The notes beneath the pieces were generated by a model. It searched no databases. It worked only from the letters and a program-made list of their open reading frames with translations, and was not told where the DNA came from. A DNA stretch of 64,000 nucleotides from Sediminibacterium soli. GTDB taxonomy: Bacteria; Bacteroidota; Bacteroidia; Chitinophagales; Chitinophagaceae. Below, one piece after another: positions 17,559 through 25,946 of the stretch. The stretch lies in contig NZ_JAACJR010000006.1 of the NCBI RefSeq assembly GCF_009939225.1, positions 62,001 through 126,000 of the forward strand, written 5' to 3'. Each line of letters begins with the position of its first letter. Positions within the stretch are counted from its first letter, which is position 1. Both the position numbers and the translations under genes were made by a program.

Positions 17559-20345
17559 ATGCAGAGGCAAAGTCTGTTGGTGGTATCCCTGCTGTTGGGT
17601 GTAGCGTTGCAGGCGCAGCGGTTTGGCGGCAACCCGGCGTCCGTCAGGTGGAAACAGGTTAATACCGATACGGTACGGGTTATTTTTCCCGCGGGTATGG
17701 AAAGCAGTGCGCAAAGAGTGGCAGGCGCCGCGCACCTGCTGCAGCGCAACCATTCCCGTTCCATCGGCGACCAGGTCAGAAAGATCAGCATTGTACTGCA
17801 CGACCAGACCCTTGTTTCCAACGGCTATGTGGGACTGGCGCCTTATCGCAGCGAATTTTACCTTACGCCTCCGCAGGATCCTTTTCAGCTGGGTGCGGTT
17901 AACTGGGCCGATAACCTGGCCGTGCATGAATTCAGGCACGTGCAGCAATACAGCAATTTCAACAAAGGACTTTCAAAAGCCGCATCGGTGATACTGGGCG
18001 AGCAGGGGCAGTTTGTGGCCAACGCGGCGGCGGTGCCCGACTGGTTTTTTGAAGGCGACGCGGTGTTCAACGAAACAAAACTTACCCGCCAGGGCAGGGG
18101 CGTGCTGCCTTTGTTCCTGAGCAGTTATCAATCATTGTATCGTTCCGGTAAACAATACAGCTACCAGCAGCTGCGTAACGGCTCGCTCCGCAGATACATG
18201 CCCGATCATTACGATCTGGGTTACCTGCTGGTGGCGTATGGACGTAAACAATATGGAGACGATATCTGGCGAAAAGTAACGGATGACGCCGCCAGGTTCA
18301 AACCGCTGTTCTATCCTTTCCAGGGCGCTGTGAAGAAGCACATGGGTATTCCGTTTAACCGGTTTGTAAACGATGCGCTGCAGTATTACCGGCAGCAATG
18401 GCAGGCGGAGAAAGAAGATACGCCCACATGGATCACCACGCCCGAGAAGAATACCGTAAACAATTACCATTGTCCTTATGTGCTGGAAGACGGATCCGTA
18501 CTGGTATTGAAGAACAGTTACCGTAAGATACCCGCGTTCTACAAAATTATTTCCGGCAGGGAGGAGCGGATCGCGGTGCGGGGTATTGCGATCGATGATT
18601 ATTATTCCTACAAAAACGGAACGATCGTTTACAGCAGCTACCGCCCCGATGCCAGGTGGGGGTTCCGGGAGTTTACCGATATCAGGACCATCGATATCAG
18701 AACCGGCGAAGAACAGACCCTTGCCACAGGATCAAAATACCTGTCACCCGATATCTCATCAGACGGAAAGCGTATTGTAACCGTGGAGATGGAGCCGTTT
18801 ATGCGCAGCAGGCTGGTGGTGTTGGACAGGAACGGCGCCTTGCAGGATTCGGTTGGGGAAACCGGCATCCAATACTCCCATCCGAAATTTGCCGCCGATG
18901 ACCGTCATTACTACGTGGCGGCAAGAAACGACCGGGGCGAAATGGCGCTGCTGAAATACGGCTCCGGCAAACAGGCACTGCTGGGTTATACAAACAACCG
19001 GATCGGCTACCTGACAGTGCGCGGCGATACCGTTTTGTTTACCATCAGCAACGGCGCACGCGATGAGATCTGGGCGCTGATCGACGGAAAGCAGGCCAGG
19101 GGGCCTTACCGGCTGGCTTCTTATGCAACCGGTCTTTACCAGGCGGTGATCAGACCCGACGGCAAGCTGCTGGCTGCCGCATTTACGGCCGACGGTTACC
19201 GGCTGGGGCTGTTCAGTCCGGCATGGCAGCCTGCGGCTGCGGAAACCGGGTCGGGGCAGCCCCTGTATATTCCCGGGGTATACCAAACCGCCGATCATGA
19301 GGCACTGGATCGTTTGCCGGCAAATCCTTACCCGGTGAGCGTTTATCCGAAATCGCACCGTCTTTTCAATGTCCATAGCTGGCGGCCCTATTTCGAAGAC
19401 CCGGATTACTCCTTTACCGTATACGGGCAGAATGTGCTAAACACCCTGCAGACAGAACTGGCCTATTCCTACAATTACAATGAGCACAGCCATAAGCTGA
19501 GTGCGGCGGGTATATTCGGGGGCACCTATGTGCAGCCCCTGGTGGGGGTAAGCCAAACCTGGCAGCGTGCTGCTTCACTGACCCGCGATACTTCTGTTAG
19601 CTGGAACGAACTGGCGGGGTATGCGGGACTGCAGCTTCCGCTGAACCTGACGGGCGGGCGGCAATACCGCTACCTGACATTATCGGGCACCTTTCACGTG
19701 AATAAGGTAAGCTGGACGGGGCTGGCGCAGAAGTTCCTGCGGGACCGGGAGGTCGATTACCTGACGCTGCGGCTGCGGTATTCGGGACAGATCCAGCAGG
19801 CGCGGCAGCAGATATACCCGCACTGGGGGCAGGGGCTGCTGCTGCAGTACCGGACTGCGGTGAACCAGCAAACCGCCCGCCAGTTTCTGGGCGTGGCATC
19901 GCTGTACCTTCCGGCGCTGGCCAACAGCCATTCGCTGGTGCTTACGGCGGCCTATCATGGCCGGGATACCCTGAACAGGTACCTGTTCTCCAACGATTTT
20001 CCTTTTGCCCGCGGCTATCGCGAGGTGGATTTCCCGCGGATGTGGAAGTTCGGGGTCAACTACCATTTTCCCCTGCTGTACCCCGATCTGGGGCTGGGGC
20101 AGATCGTTTATTTTCTGCGGATAAGGGCCAACCTTTTCTACGATTATTCCCGGGGCAGGAGCCTGCGTACGGGAACAGCATTCCCCTTCAATACCGTGGG
20201 CACCGAAATCTATTTCGATACCCGCTGGTGGAACCAGCAACCGGTTACCTTCGGGGTCAGGTATAACCACCTGTTAAATAACGAGTTTCGGGGAGGTACC
20301 AACCCCGATAACTGGGAGCTGATCCTGCCTGTGAACCTGTTTTAA
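17559..20345 (+). CDS. Predicted secreted metallopeptidase with beta-propeller and outer-membrane beta-barrel
   Basis: The 928-residue protein begins with a signal peptide (LLVVSLLLGVALQAQ). The N-terminal 300 residues resemble gluzincin (peptidase MA) domains: HEFRH at 123-127 fits HExxH, and E165 in DWFFEGDA is a fitting third zinc ligand. Residues about 330-600 hold repeated beta-propeller-like blades (YLSPDISSDGKRIVTVEME, YSHPKFAADDRHYYVAAR), like TolB/WD40-type repeats. From about 640 the sequence alternates as in transmembrane strands and ends in phenylalanine (ELILPVNLF), as outer-membrane barrels do. The start ATG 17559 is chosen for the signal peptide. Role unknown; surface or periplasmic proteolysis is an inference. 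Some WD40-barrel proteins have lost peptidase activity, but here the metal residues are intact. Confidence 0.8.
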   Translation: MQRQSLLVVSLLLGVALQAQRFGGNPASVRWKQVNTDTVRVIFPAGMESSAQRVAGAAHLLQRNHSRSIGDQVRKISIVLHDQTLVSNGYVGLAPYRSEFYLTPPQDPFQLGAVNWADNLAVHEFRHVQQYSNFNKGLSKAASVILGEQGQFVANAAAVPDWFFEGDAVFNETKLTRQGRGVLPLFLSSYQSLYRSGKQYSYQQLRNGSLRRYMPDHYDLGYLLVAYGRKQYGDDIWRKVTDDAARFKPLFYPFQGAVKKHMGIPFNRFVNDALQYYRQQWQAEKEDTPTWITTPEKNTVNNYHCPYVLEDGSVLVLKNSYRKIPAFYKIISGREERIAVRGIAIDDYYSYKNGTIVYSSYRPDARWGFREFTDIRTIDIRTGEEQTLATGSKYLSPDISSDGKRIVTVEMEPFMRSRLVVLDRNGALQDSVGETGIQYSHPKFAADDRHYYVAARNDRGEMALLKYGSGKQALLGYTNNRIGYLTVRGDTVLFTISNGARDEIWALIDGKQARGPYRLASYATGLYQAVIRPDGKLLAAAFTADGYRLGLFSPAWQPAAAETGSGQPLYIPGVYQTADHEALDRLPANPYPVSVYPKSHRLFNVHSWRPYFEDPDYSFTVYGQNVLNTLQTELAYSYNYNEHSHKLSAAGIFGGTYVQPLVGVSQTWQRAASLTRDTSVSWNELAGYAGLQLPLNLTGGRQYRYLTLSGTFHVNKVSWTGLAQKFLRDREVDYLTLRLRYSGQIQQARQQIYPHWGQGLLLQYRTAVNQQTARQFLGVASLYLPALANSHSLVLTAAYHGRDTLNRYLFSNDFPFARGYREVDFPRMWKFGVNYHFPLLYPDLGLGQIVYFLRIRANLFYDYSRGRSLRTGTAFPFNTVGTEIYFDTRWWNQQPVTFGVRYNHLLNNEFRGGTNPDNWELILPVNLF

Positions 20346-20441
20346 CTGTGGATTACGCGGATTTTAAAGTAATTTTGGCAGATTTTTCCACAAATCAGGC
20401 ATTTTTCCGGACATATTTTTCATATTTCGGTTGCCTTTCAA

Positions 20442-20449
20442 TATCTTTG
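20442..20449 (+). promoter_or_regulatory. -7 box of infA / alpha operon
   Basis: TATCTTTG, an exact TAnnTTTG match, 16 bases before the infA start codon, giving a leader of about 12 nt. No clean TTG lies at the -33 position. Confidence 0.5.
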
Positions 20450-20465
20450 CAGCCCCAAAAATTGT

Positions 20466-20684
20466 ATGTCGAAACAACCACTGATCAAACAAGATGGCGT
20501 AATCCTGGAAGCATTGAGCAATGCCATGTTCCGGGTAAAGTTGGAAAACGGTCACGAAATACTGGCCACCATCTCGGGGAAAATGAGGATGCACTATATC
20601 AGGATATTGCCTGGTGACAAAGTGGGAGTGGAGATGAGTCCGTACGATTTGAGCAGGGGAAGGATCATATTCAGGTATAAATAA
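20466..20684 (+). CDS. infA: Translation initiation factor IF-1
   Basis: The 72-residue OB-fold protein binds the ribosomal A site during initiation. The sequence [20 protein letters not shown], then [20 protein letters not shown] and [15 protein letters not shown] at the end, is textbook IF-1 at full length. It heads the alpha-operon block here. In most Bacteroidota secY (and often map) lie just upstream; in this window the upstream neighbour is an unrelated outer-membrane gene, and a -7 box suggests that transcription begins at infA. Confidence 0.98.
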   Translation: MSKQPLIKQDGVILEALSNAMFRVKLENGHEILATISGKMRMHYIRILPGDKVGVEMSPYDLSRGRIIFRYK

Positions 20685-20700
20685 CAGGCTATAAACAATA

Positions 20701-20728
20701 ACCCGCCTTCGCTAAAGCTTCGGCGGGT
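20701..20728 (+). repeat. GC-rich hairpin between infA and rpmJ
   Basis: ACCCGCC and GGCGGGT pair around an inner GCT-AA-AGC stem with symmetric TTC bulges. No T-run follows, so it is more likely an mRNA stability or processing element than a terminator. Confidence 0.5.
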
Positions 20729-20745
20729 AAACAAAACCAGAAACA

Positions 20746-20862
20746 ATGAAAGTTAGGGCTTCCATTAAAAAACGCAGTGCTGATTGCAAGATCGTGAAGA
20801 GGAAGGGTAAATTGTTCGTGATCAACAAAAAGAATCCACGCTTCAAGCAGCGCCAGGGATAA
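20746..20862 (+). CDS. rpmJ: 50S ribosomal protein L36
   Basis: The frame encodes 38 residues, [20 protein letters not shown] and onward, ending NPRFKQRQG, which is the full L36. One cysteine (C14) is visible of the usual four zinc ligands, so this is the zinc-free (C-minus) type. It lies between infA and rpsM, as expected. Confidence 0.96.
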   Translation: MKVRASIKKRSADCKIVKRKGKLFVINKKNPRFKQRQG

Positions 20863-20960
20863 TTTGAAGATGGGCTGATTTGAAAATTTGAAATGACATC
20901 AAGTTTTCGTCAGCGGCAATTTTCAGATTTTCAAATTTTCAAATTTTCAAATCAAATCAG
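20863..20960 (+). repeat. TTTGAAAA-word inverted repeat between rpmJ and rpsM
   Basis: Left arm CTGATTTGAAAATTTGAAA (20875-20893) pairs with the right arm ending TTTTCAAATCAAATCAG (to 20960), which holds three TTTTCAAA words. The right arm ends three bases before the rpsM start codon, so the fold could cover the initiation region. Confidence 0.65.
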
Positions 20961-20963
20961 AAT

Positions 20964-21344
20964 ATGGCTCGTATTGCCGGTATTGACTTACCAAAGAACA
21001 AAAGAGGCGAAATTGGTCTTACCTATATTTTCGGTATTGGCCGTTCAACAGCTCAGTACATCCTCGACAAAGCTGGGATCAACTATGACAAGAAAGTGAG
21101 CCAGTGGAACGATGATGAGCAGGCTGCCATCCGTAACATCATCAACAATGAGTTCAAGGTAGAAGGTGCGCTTCGCAGTGAGGTATCTATGAGCATCAAA
21201 CGTCTGCTGGATATCGCCTGTTACCGCGGTCTGCGTCACCGTAAAGGTCTGCCCGTTCGTGGCCAGCGTACCAAAACCAACAGCCGTACCAGAAAGGGTA
21301 AGCGTAAGACGGTTGCAGGTAAGAAGAAAGCGACCAAGAAATAA
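20964..21344 (+). CDS. rpsM: 30S ribosomal protein S13
   Basis: The 126-residue protein starts [20 protein letters not shown] after Met and ends in the basic tail typical of S13 ([20 protein letters not shown], then a lysine-rich end). It binds the head of the 30S subunit and contacts tRNA. Length and sequence are normal. It is followed by a perfect palindrome. Confidence 0.98.
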   Translation: MARIAGIDLPKNKRGEIGLTYIFGIGRSTAQYILDKAGINYDKKVSQWNDDEQAAIRNIINNEFKVEGALRSEVSMSIKRLLDIACYRGLRHRKGLPVRGQRTKTNSRTRKGKRKTVAGKKKATKK

Positions 21345-21349
21345 TTAAT

Positions 21350-21412
21350 AATTTGAGAATCTGAAGATTTGAAAATGCAAAACTGATTTTCAAATCTTCA
21401 GATTCTCAAATT
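21350..21412 (+). repeat. Perfect 27-bp inverted repeat between rpsM and rpsK
   Basis: Left arm 21350-21376 and right arm 21386-21412 are exact reverse complements over 27 bases, with a 9-nt loop (GCAAAACTG). The arms are built from TTTGA-like words (AATTTGAGAATCTGAAGATT and on). More TTTTCAAATC follows the right arm. No T-run of terminator type follows directly. Confidence 0.9.
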
Positions 21413-21459
21413 TTCAAATCCGCCAGTCTTGGATCCTGAAAAGGGGAGAGACTCCGGTG

Positions 21460-21486
21460 CCCGGTTTCCGGGTTTTCATTTTTTAA
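21460..21486 (+). terminator. Weak terminator or attenuator-like hairpin before rpsK
   Basis: CCCGG-TTT-CCGGG is followed by TTTTCATTTTTT. The stem is only 5 bp. In the middle of a ribosomal operon it may attenuate or act as a processing site rather than stop transcription. Confidence 0.35.
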
Positions 21487-21507
21487 AGATTACCTCAAAG
21501 AACAAAC

Positions 21508-21918
21508 ATGGCTAAACCACAAAAGGCTCAGAACAGCGCAAAAGCTGTAGCCAAGAAAAGAATCGTGAAAGTTGATGCTGCCGGTGAAGTGCGCATCTCT
21601 GCAACTTTCAACAACATCATCATCAGCTTTACCAACAAATCAGGTCAGGTGATCAGCTGGAGCAGCGCGGGTAAAATGGGCTTCAAAGGCTCAAAAAAGA
21701 ACACACCCTATGCCGCCCAGATGGCTGCCGCCGATGCTGCGAAAGTAGCACTGGACGCAGGTCTGAAGCGTGTGGAAGTGTTCGTAAAAGGACCGGGTTC
21801 AGGCCGCGAAGGCGCTATCCGCTCTCTTTCACAGTCGGGCATCGAAGTGATTTCCATCAAAGACGTTACCCCGCTGCCGCACAACGGCTGTCGTCCGCCG
21901 AAACAGAGAAGAGTTTAA
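21508..21918 (+). CDS. rpsK: 30S ribosomal protein S11
   Basis: The 136-residue protein lies in the small-subunit platform. It has [51 protein letters not shown] and the family end [17 protein letters not shown]. Full length, with a lysine-rich N-terminal extension. Confidence 0.98.
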   Translation: MAKPQKAQNSAKAVAKKRIVKVDAAGEVRISATFNNIIISFTNKSGQVISWSSAGKMGFKGSKKNTPYAAQMAAADAAKVALDAGLKRVEVFVKGPGSGREGAIRSLSQSGIEVISIKDVTPLPHNGCRPPKQRRV

Positions 21919-21921
21919 TGT

Positions 21922-21982
21922 ATTTTGGAATTGGGGATTGGGAAATTTGGTAATTCAATTCCCCAATCCCCGGTTTCAAAAT
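21922..21982 (+). repeat. Inverted repeat between rpsK and rpsD
   Basis: ATTTTGGAATTGGGGATTGG (from 21922) pairs imperfectly with CCCCAATCCCCGGTTTCAAA (from 21961), arms of about 20 bp around an AT-rich loop that itself contains AATTTGGTAATT. The word GGGGATTGGG replaces the TTTGAAAA word of neighbouring spacers. The remaining 80 bases to rpsD hold nothing I recognise. Confidence 0.65.
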
Positions 21983-22064
21983 GTCAAAATACAACAGGGT
22001 TGATCATTGATTTTAGATTTTTACTGATGATCCGCCGTCATTAAAAAATCACAAACAAAAACAA

Positions 22065-22670
22065 ATGGCACGTTACACAGGTCCCAAGACCAAAATTTCA
22101 AGGATTTTCGGAGAGCCCATCCTGGGCAATGGTAAATGGCTGGGTAAGAACAGCAATCCTCCCGGTCAGCACGGTGCTGCCCGCAAGCGTAAAACACTGG
22201 GTGAATACGCTCTTCAGCTGCGCGAAAAACAAAAGGCAAAATACACTTACGGTGTGCTTGAGCGCCAGTTCCGCAAAACATTTGAGGAAGCACAGCGTCT
22301 GAAAGGTGTAACCGGTGAAAACCTGATCAAACTGCTCGAAGCACGTCTTGACAATACCATTTTCCGCATGGGTCTTACCGCCAGCCGTCCTGAAGCAAGG
22401 CAGCTGGTGTGCCATAAGCATATTACGGTGAACGGCGAGGTAATGAACATCCCTTCTTACCAGTGCCAGCCCGGCGATATCATCGCGTACAAACCCAAAA
22501 GCGCCGATAATTCAGGCGTAACCAGCAAAAGCCGCGGCAAGAACCCCAAGTTCAGCTGGCTCGACTGGAACGAAGCCGAGAAAAAAGGCACTTTCATCAC
22601 GTTCCCCGAGCGTGAGAATGTTCCTGAGAATATCAAGGAGCAACTGATCGTCGAGTTGTACTCTAAATAA
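22065..22670 (+). CDS. rpsD: 30S ribosomal protein S4
   Basis: The 201-residue primary 16S rRNA-binding protein begins ARYTGPKTKISRIFGEPILG after Met. It has the S4 RNA-binding domain around LEARLDNTIFRMGLTASRPE and RQLVCHKHITVNG, and ends VPENIKEQLIVELYSK. The Zn-binding cysteines of some S4 proteins are absent. Full length, with normal operon position between rpsK and rpoA. Confidence 0.98.
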   Translation: MARYTGPKTKISRIFGEPILGNGKWLGKNSNPPGQHGAARKRKTLGEYALQLREKQKAKYTYGVLERQFRKTFEEAQRLKGVTGENLIKLLEARLDNTIFRMGLTASRPEARQLVCHKHITVNGEVMNIPSYQCQPGDIIAYKPKSADNSGVTSKSRGKNPKFSWLDWNEAEKKGTFITFPERENVPENIKEQLIVELYSK

Positions 22671-22785
22671 GCGTGAACCGTGAGACCTGCGTGGCGAGAA
22701 GATAATCTCTTGTACCGGGTCTCATGTTCCACGAAACAAAATTCCCGCAATGATGCGGACAACGCAGTAAAAACCAAGTTTTAAT

Positions 22786-23787
22786 ATGGCCATATTAAGC
22801 TTTCAGAAACCGGATAAGATCGTTCTCCAAAAGGCAAATGATTTTGAAGGTCAGTTTGAATTCCGTCCATTAGAGCCAGGTTTCGGCCTGACTATCGGCA
22901 ATGCTTTACGCAGGGTATTGCTCAGCTCTCTGGAAGGTTTTGCTATTGTAGGTATCAAGATCGAAGGCGTTGACCACGAGTTCGCCACCATCAAGGGCGT
23001 AACCGAAGACGTTACCGAGATCATCCTGAACCTGAAGCAGGTGCGTTTCAAGAAAACGGTTGATCACGACGTTGCCAACGAAAAGATCAACCTGTCTATT
23101 AAAGGCCGTACCGAGTTCAATGCCGGTATGATCGGTGAACTGAGCCAGAACTTCCAGGTGATGAACCCGGAACTGGTGATCTGCACCATGGACACAACTT
23201 CTAAAATGGATATCGAGATCACGATCTCAAAAGGCCGTGGCTATATCCCTGCGGAAGAGAACAAAATAAAAGATGCTGTATTTGGTTATATCGCCATCGA
23301 TTCTATCCACACACCCATCAAGAACGTGAAATACGCCATTGAGAACTACCGTGTGGAACAAAGGACCGATTACGAGAAACTGGTTCTGGACGTGGCTACC
23401 GACGGTACCATTCATCCCGAAGATGCCGTTAAACAGGCTTCACGTATCCTGATCCAGCACCTGATGATCATCACCGACGAGAACATCACTTTCGATAACA
23501 AGGAAGACAAGAAAGAAGACGTGGTTGATGAGCATGTACTGCAGCTCCGTAAAGTGCTGAAAACACCGCTGGAAGACCTGGATCTTTCCGTGCGTGCCTT
23601 TAACTGCCTCAAAGCAGCGAAGATCAACAGCCTGAGCGAACTGGTGCAGTACGAGCAGGAAGACCTGATGAAATTCCGCAACTTCGGTCAGAAATCACTT
23701 TCAGAGATCGAGCAGGTGCTCACTGAAAGAGGCCTGAGCTTCGGAATGGATCTGAACAAACTGGGATTGGACAATTTAGATAACTGA
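22786..23787 (+). CDS. rpoA: RNA polymerase alpha subunit
   Basis: The 333-residue subunit has the N-terminal assembly domain ([20 protein letters not shown], about 29-48), a short acidic linker near 245 ([13 protein letters not shown]) and the C-terminal DNA-binding domain with [20 protein letters not shown] and [18 protein letters not shown]. Length and domain order are standard. It lies between rpsD and rplQ. Confidence 0.99.
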   Translation: MAILSFQKPDKIVLQKANDFEGQFEFRPLEPGFGLTIGNALRRVLLSSLEGFAIVGIKIEGVDHEFATIKGVTEDVTEIILNLKQVRFKKTVDHDVANEKINLSIKGRTEFNAGMIGELSQNFQVMNPELVICTMDTTSKMDIEITISKGRGYIPAEENKIKDAVFGYIAIDSIHTPIKNVKYAIENYRVEQRTDYEKLVLDVATDGTIHPEDAVKQASRILIQHLMIITDENITFDNKEDKKEDVVDEHVLQLRKVLKTPLEDLDLSVRAFNCLKAAKINSLSELVQYEQEDLMKFRNFGQKSLSEIEQVLTERGLSFGMDLNKLGLDNLDN

Positions 23788-23897
23788 GGTTGAATGGCTG
23801 ATTGGGTTATTCGTAAATGATCGCCCAACAGTTTATCCCGCCTATTTTCAAACATCCTGCAATTCCTGACACGGTGCAGGGTTAAAAACAACAAGTC

Positions 23898-24428
23898 ATG
23901 CGTCACGGAGACAAAATCAACAACCTGGGTCGTAAGAAAGCACACCGCGTTGCTTTGTTACAGAACCTCGCAAGCCAACTGATCACGCACAAACGCATCG
24001 TTACCACGCTGGCAAAAGCCAAAGCGCTGCGTACCTATGTAGAGCCGCTGATCACCAAAACAAAGAAAACGGAGAACGCCCTCCAGATCAGCCACAACCA
24101 CCGCCTGGTGTTTGCCGAGCTGCAGGATAAGGCGGCTGTGAAAGAACTGTTCACAGTGATCGGTCCGAAAGTGGCCGGCCGTCCGGGTGGTTATACCCGC
24201 ATCATCAAACTGGGTATCCGTCCTGGTGACAATGCCGAGAAAGCGATGATCGAGCTGGTGGACTTCAACGAGATCTACGGCAAAGGTGTTGAGAAAGCAG
24301 CTGAGCCAGCCAAGAAAACACGTCGTGGCCGCGCTCCTAAAAAAGCCGCTGAAACCGCCGCTCCTGCTGCCGAAGCACAGGCGCCGGTGGAAGAAGCTAC
24401 TGCTACTGAAGAAAAAACGGCTGAATAA
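23898..24428 (+). CDS. rplQ: 50S ribosomal protein L17 with C-terminal extension
   Basis: The first about 118 residues are standard L17 ([20 protein letters not shown], then [20 protein letters not shown]). A further tail of about 55 residues is rich in alanine, lysine and glutamate ([20 protein letters not shown], then acidic), giving 176 residues in all. Such low-complexity tails on L17 are known in Bacteroidota. A terminator follows, ending the alpha operon. Confidence 0.97.
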   Translation: MRHGDKINNLGRKKAHRVALLQNLASQLITHKRIVTTLAKAKALRTYVEPLITKTKKTENALQISHNHRLVFAELQDKAAVKELFTVIGPKVAGRPGGYTRIIKLGIRPGDNAEKAMIELVDFNEIYGKGVEKAAEPAKKTRRGRAPKKAAETAAPAAEAQAPVEEATATEEKTAE

Positions 24429-24451
24429 CCGATGGTTAACAGAAAAAATAG

Positions 24452-24481
24452 AAAGGCATTCGTTTTACGGATGCCTTTTTT
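24452..24481 (+). terminator. Terminator after rplQ
   Basis: AAAGGCAT (24452-24459) and ATGCCTTT (24471-24478) form the stem, with extra pairing in the TCGTTTTACGG loop and a T-run after it. Confidence 0.8.
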
Positions 24482-24496
24482 GTAAACCGGAAGGCG

Positions 24497-24684
24497 GGGG
24501 ATTATGGATTAGCGGATGATGGATTCGCGGATTGGGTATTCTCTGCGAAACTCGGCCCCTCCGCGCCTCTGCGGTGAAAACAGGGTATCGCAGAGCAAGG
24601 GAGTTTTCGGCTACGTAACCGGCAGCCGCCGAGAAATACGAAAATCCACCATCCGAAAATCCGCAATCCGCTAATCCATATCCC
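24497..24684 (+). repeat. Long nested inverted repeat between rplQ and carA
   Basis: The left arm (about 24497-24537, with ATGGATTAGCGGATGATGGA) is complementary to the right arm (about 24641-24684, with AATCCGCTAATCCATA). Inside, CTCTGCG (24541-24547) pairs with CGCAGAG (24589-24595). The element fills most of the 324-bp gap to carA, which otherwise holds only the rplQ terminator. The words (GGATTAGCGGAT) differ from those of the TTTGAAAA elements but the architecture is the same. Confidence 0.6.
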
Positions 24685-24752
24685 ATGTGAAAAATTTTAT
24701 GCCGGATTTTAGAGAAGATGAACTTTTTTTGCAATCGAAATAACCCCACGCA

Positions 24753-25847
24753 ATGACGCAGACAAGGCAACCCGCTACACTTTTACTGGCTGATGGACAC
24801 GTGTTCCAGGGCTTCTCTTTTGGTAAGAAAGGAACTACCACGGGAGAGATATGTTTCAATACCGGTATGACCGGTTACCAGGAGGTATTCACTGATCCCA
24901 GTTATACCGGCCAGGTGCTGATCATGAACAATGTGCATGTGGGTAACTACGGTGTTAAAAGCGCCGATGTGGAGAGCGGCAGCATAAAGATCCGCGGCCT
25001 GATAGCCCGTAACCTGGAAGAGCAGTTCAGCCGTATACAGGCCGAAGGCAACCTGGATGAATACCTGGTAAAAAACAATATCGTAGCCATTGAAGGCGTG
25101 GATACCAGGGCGCTGGTGGCGCATATCCGCACCAAGGGTGCCATGAACTGTATTATCTCATCCGAGATCAGCGATATCGCCGAACTGAAAGCGGAACTGG
25201 CCAAAACGCCAGATATGGATGGCCTGGAACTGGCCAGCACCATCAGCACAACAGAGGAATACGAACTGGGCGATCCCGGCGCGGCGATGAAAGTGGCCGT
25301 ACTCGATTTCGGGGTGAAAAAACACATCCTCGAATGCCTGGTAACCAGGGGTGCGTATGTTCGCGTACACCCGGCAAAAACACCGCTCAGCAGGTTAAAA
25401 GAATTCAATCCCGACGGCTATTTTATCTCCAACGGTCCCGGCGACCCAGCGGCCATGCCCTATGCGATAGATACGCTGAAAGATATCCTGAAAGAAGATA
25501 AACCGGTATTCGGCATCTGCCTGGGACACCAGCTGCTGGCGCTGGCAAACGGCATCCCCACTTTTAAAATGCACCATGGCCACAGGGGACTGAACCATCC
25601 GGTGAAGAACCTGATAACCGGGCAGTGCGAGATCACCACCCAGAACCATGGTTTTGGCGTAGATCCCGAGGCTGTGCGCAACCATCCTGATGTTGAGGTA
25701 ACGCATGTAAACCTGAACGATTCATCCATAGAAGGCATCCGTCTCAAAAACAAAAAAGCCTTCAGCGTTCAATACCACCCCGAGAGCACACCCGGCCCGC
25801 ACGACAGCCGCTACCTGTTCGACAGTTTTGTGGATATGATGAAATGA
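24753..25847 (+). CDS. carA: Carbamoyl-phosphate synthase small (glutaminase) subunit
   Basis: The 364-residue subunit hydrolyses glutamine and passes ammonia to CarB, for pyrimidines and arginine. It has the N-terminal CarA domain (FNTGMTGYQEVFTDPSYTGQ, about 35-54) and a class I glutamine amidotransferase domain with the catalytic cysteine C256 in FGICLGHQ and the histidine/glutamate pair in QYHPESTPGPHD near the end. Length is slightly short of E. coli (382) but complete. carB is not adjacent. A T7-G run (TTTTTTTG, 24724-24731) upstream is a poor match to a -7 box. Confidence 0.97.
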   Translation: MTQTRQPATLLLADGHVFQGFSFGKKGTTTGEICFNTGMTGYQEVFTDPSYTGQVLIMNNVHVGNYGVKSADVESGSIKIRGLIARNLEEQFSRIQAEGNLDEYLVKNNIVAIEGVDTRALVAHIRTKGAMNCIISSEISDIAELKAELAKTPDMDGLELASTISTTEEYELGDPGAAMKVAVLDFGVKKHILECLVTRGAYVRVHPAKTPLSRLKEFNPDGYFISNGPGDPAAMPYAIDTLKDILKEDKPVFGICLGHQLLALANGIPTFKMHHGHRGLNHPVKNLITGQCEITTQNHGFGVDPEAVRNHPDVEVTHVNLNDSSIEGIRLKNKKAFSVQYHPESTPGPHDSRYLFDSFVDMMK

Positions 25848-25855
25848 TCTGTAGT

Positions 25856-25906
25856 CTGCTGTCTGTGGTCTTTGGGTTGTAGTTAACCACAGACCACAGA
25901 CAGCAG
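25856..25906 (+). repeat. Inverted repeat between carA and aroQ
   Basis: CTGCTGTCTGTGGTCT (from 25856) is exactly complementary to AGACCACAGACAGCAG (ending 25906), a 16-bp stem that extends imperfectly inwards (TTTGGGTT with AACCAC). It starts 8 bases after the carA stop. It could act as a carA 3' hairpin, but no T-run follows. Confidence 0.8.
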
Positions 25907-25934
25907 GCCCAACACAACTATCCCCCTTCTTTAG

Positions 25935-25942
25935 TACATTAG
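25935..25942 (+). promoter_or_regulatory. -7-like box immediately upstream of aroQ
   Basis: TACATTAG differs from TAnnTTTG by one base and ends four bases before the aroQ ATG, the same spacing as at rlmB and bioF. Confidence 0.3.
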
Positions 25943-25946
25943 CGCT

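Noticed and set aside
20701..20728. Rho-independent terminator between infA and rpmJ
   Set aside because: The stem is good but no T-run follows, and rpmJ begins 18 bp later in the same operon.
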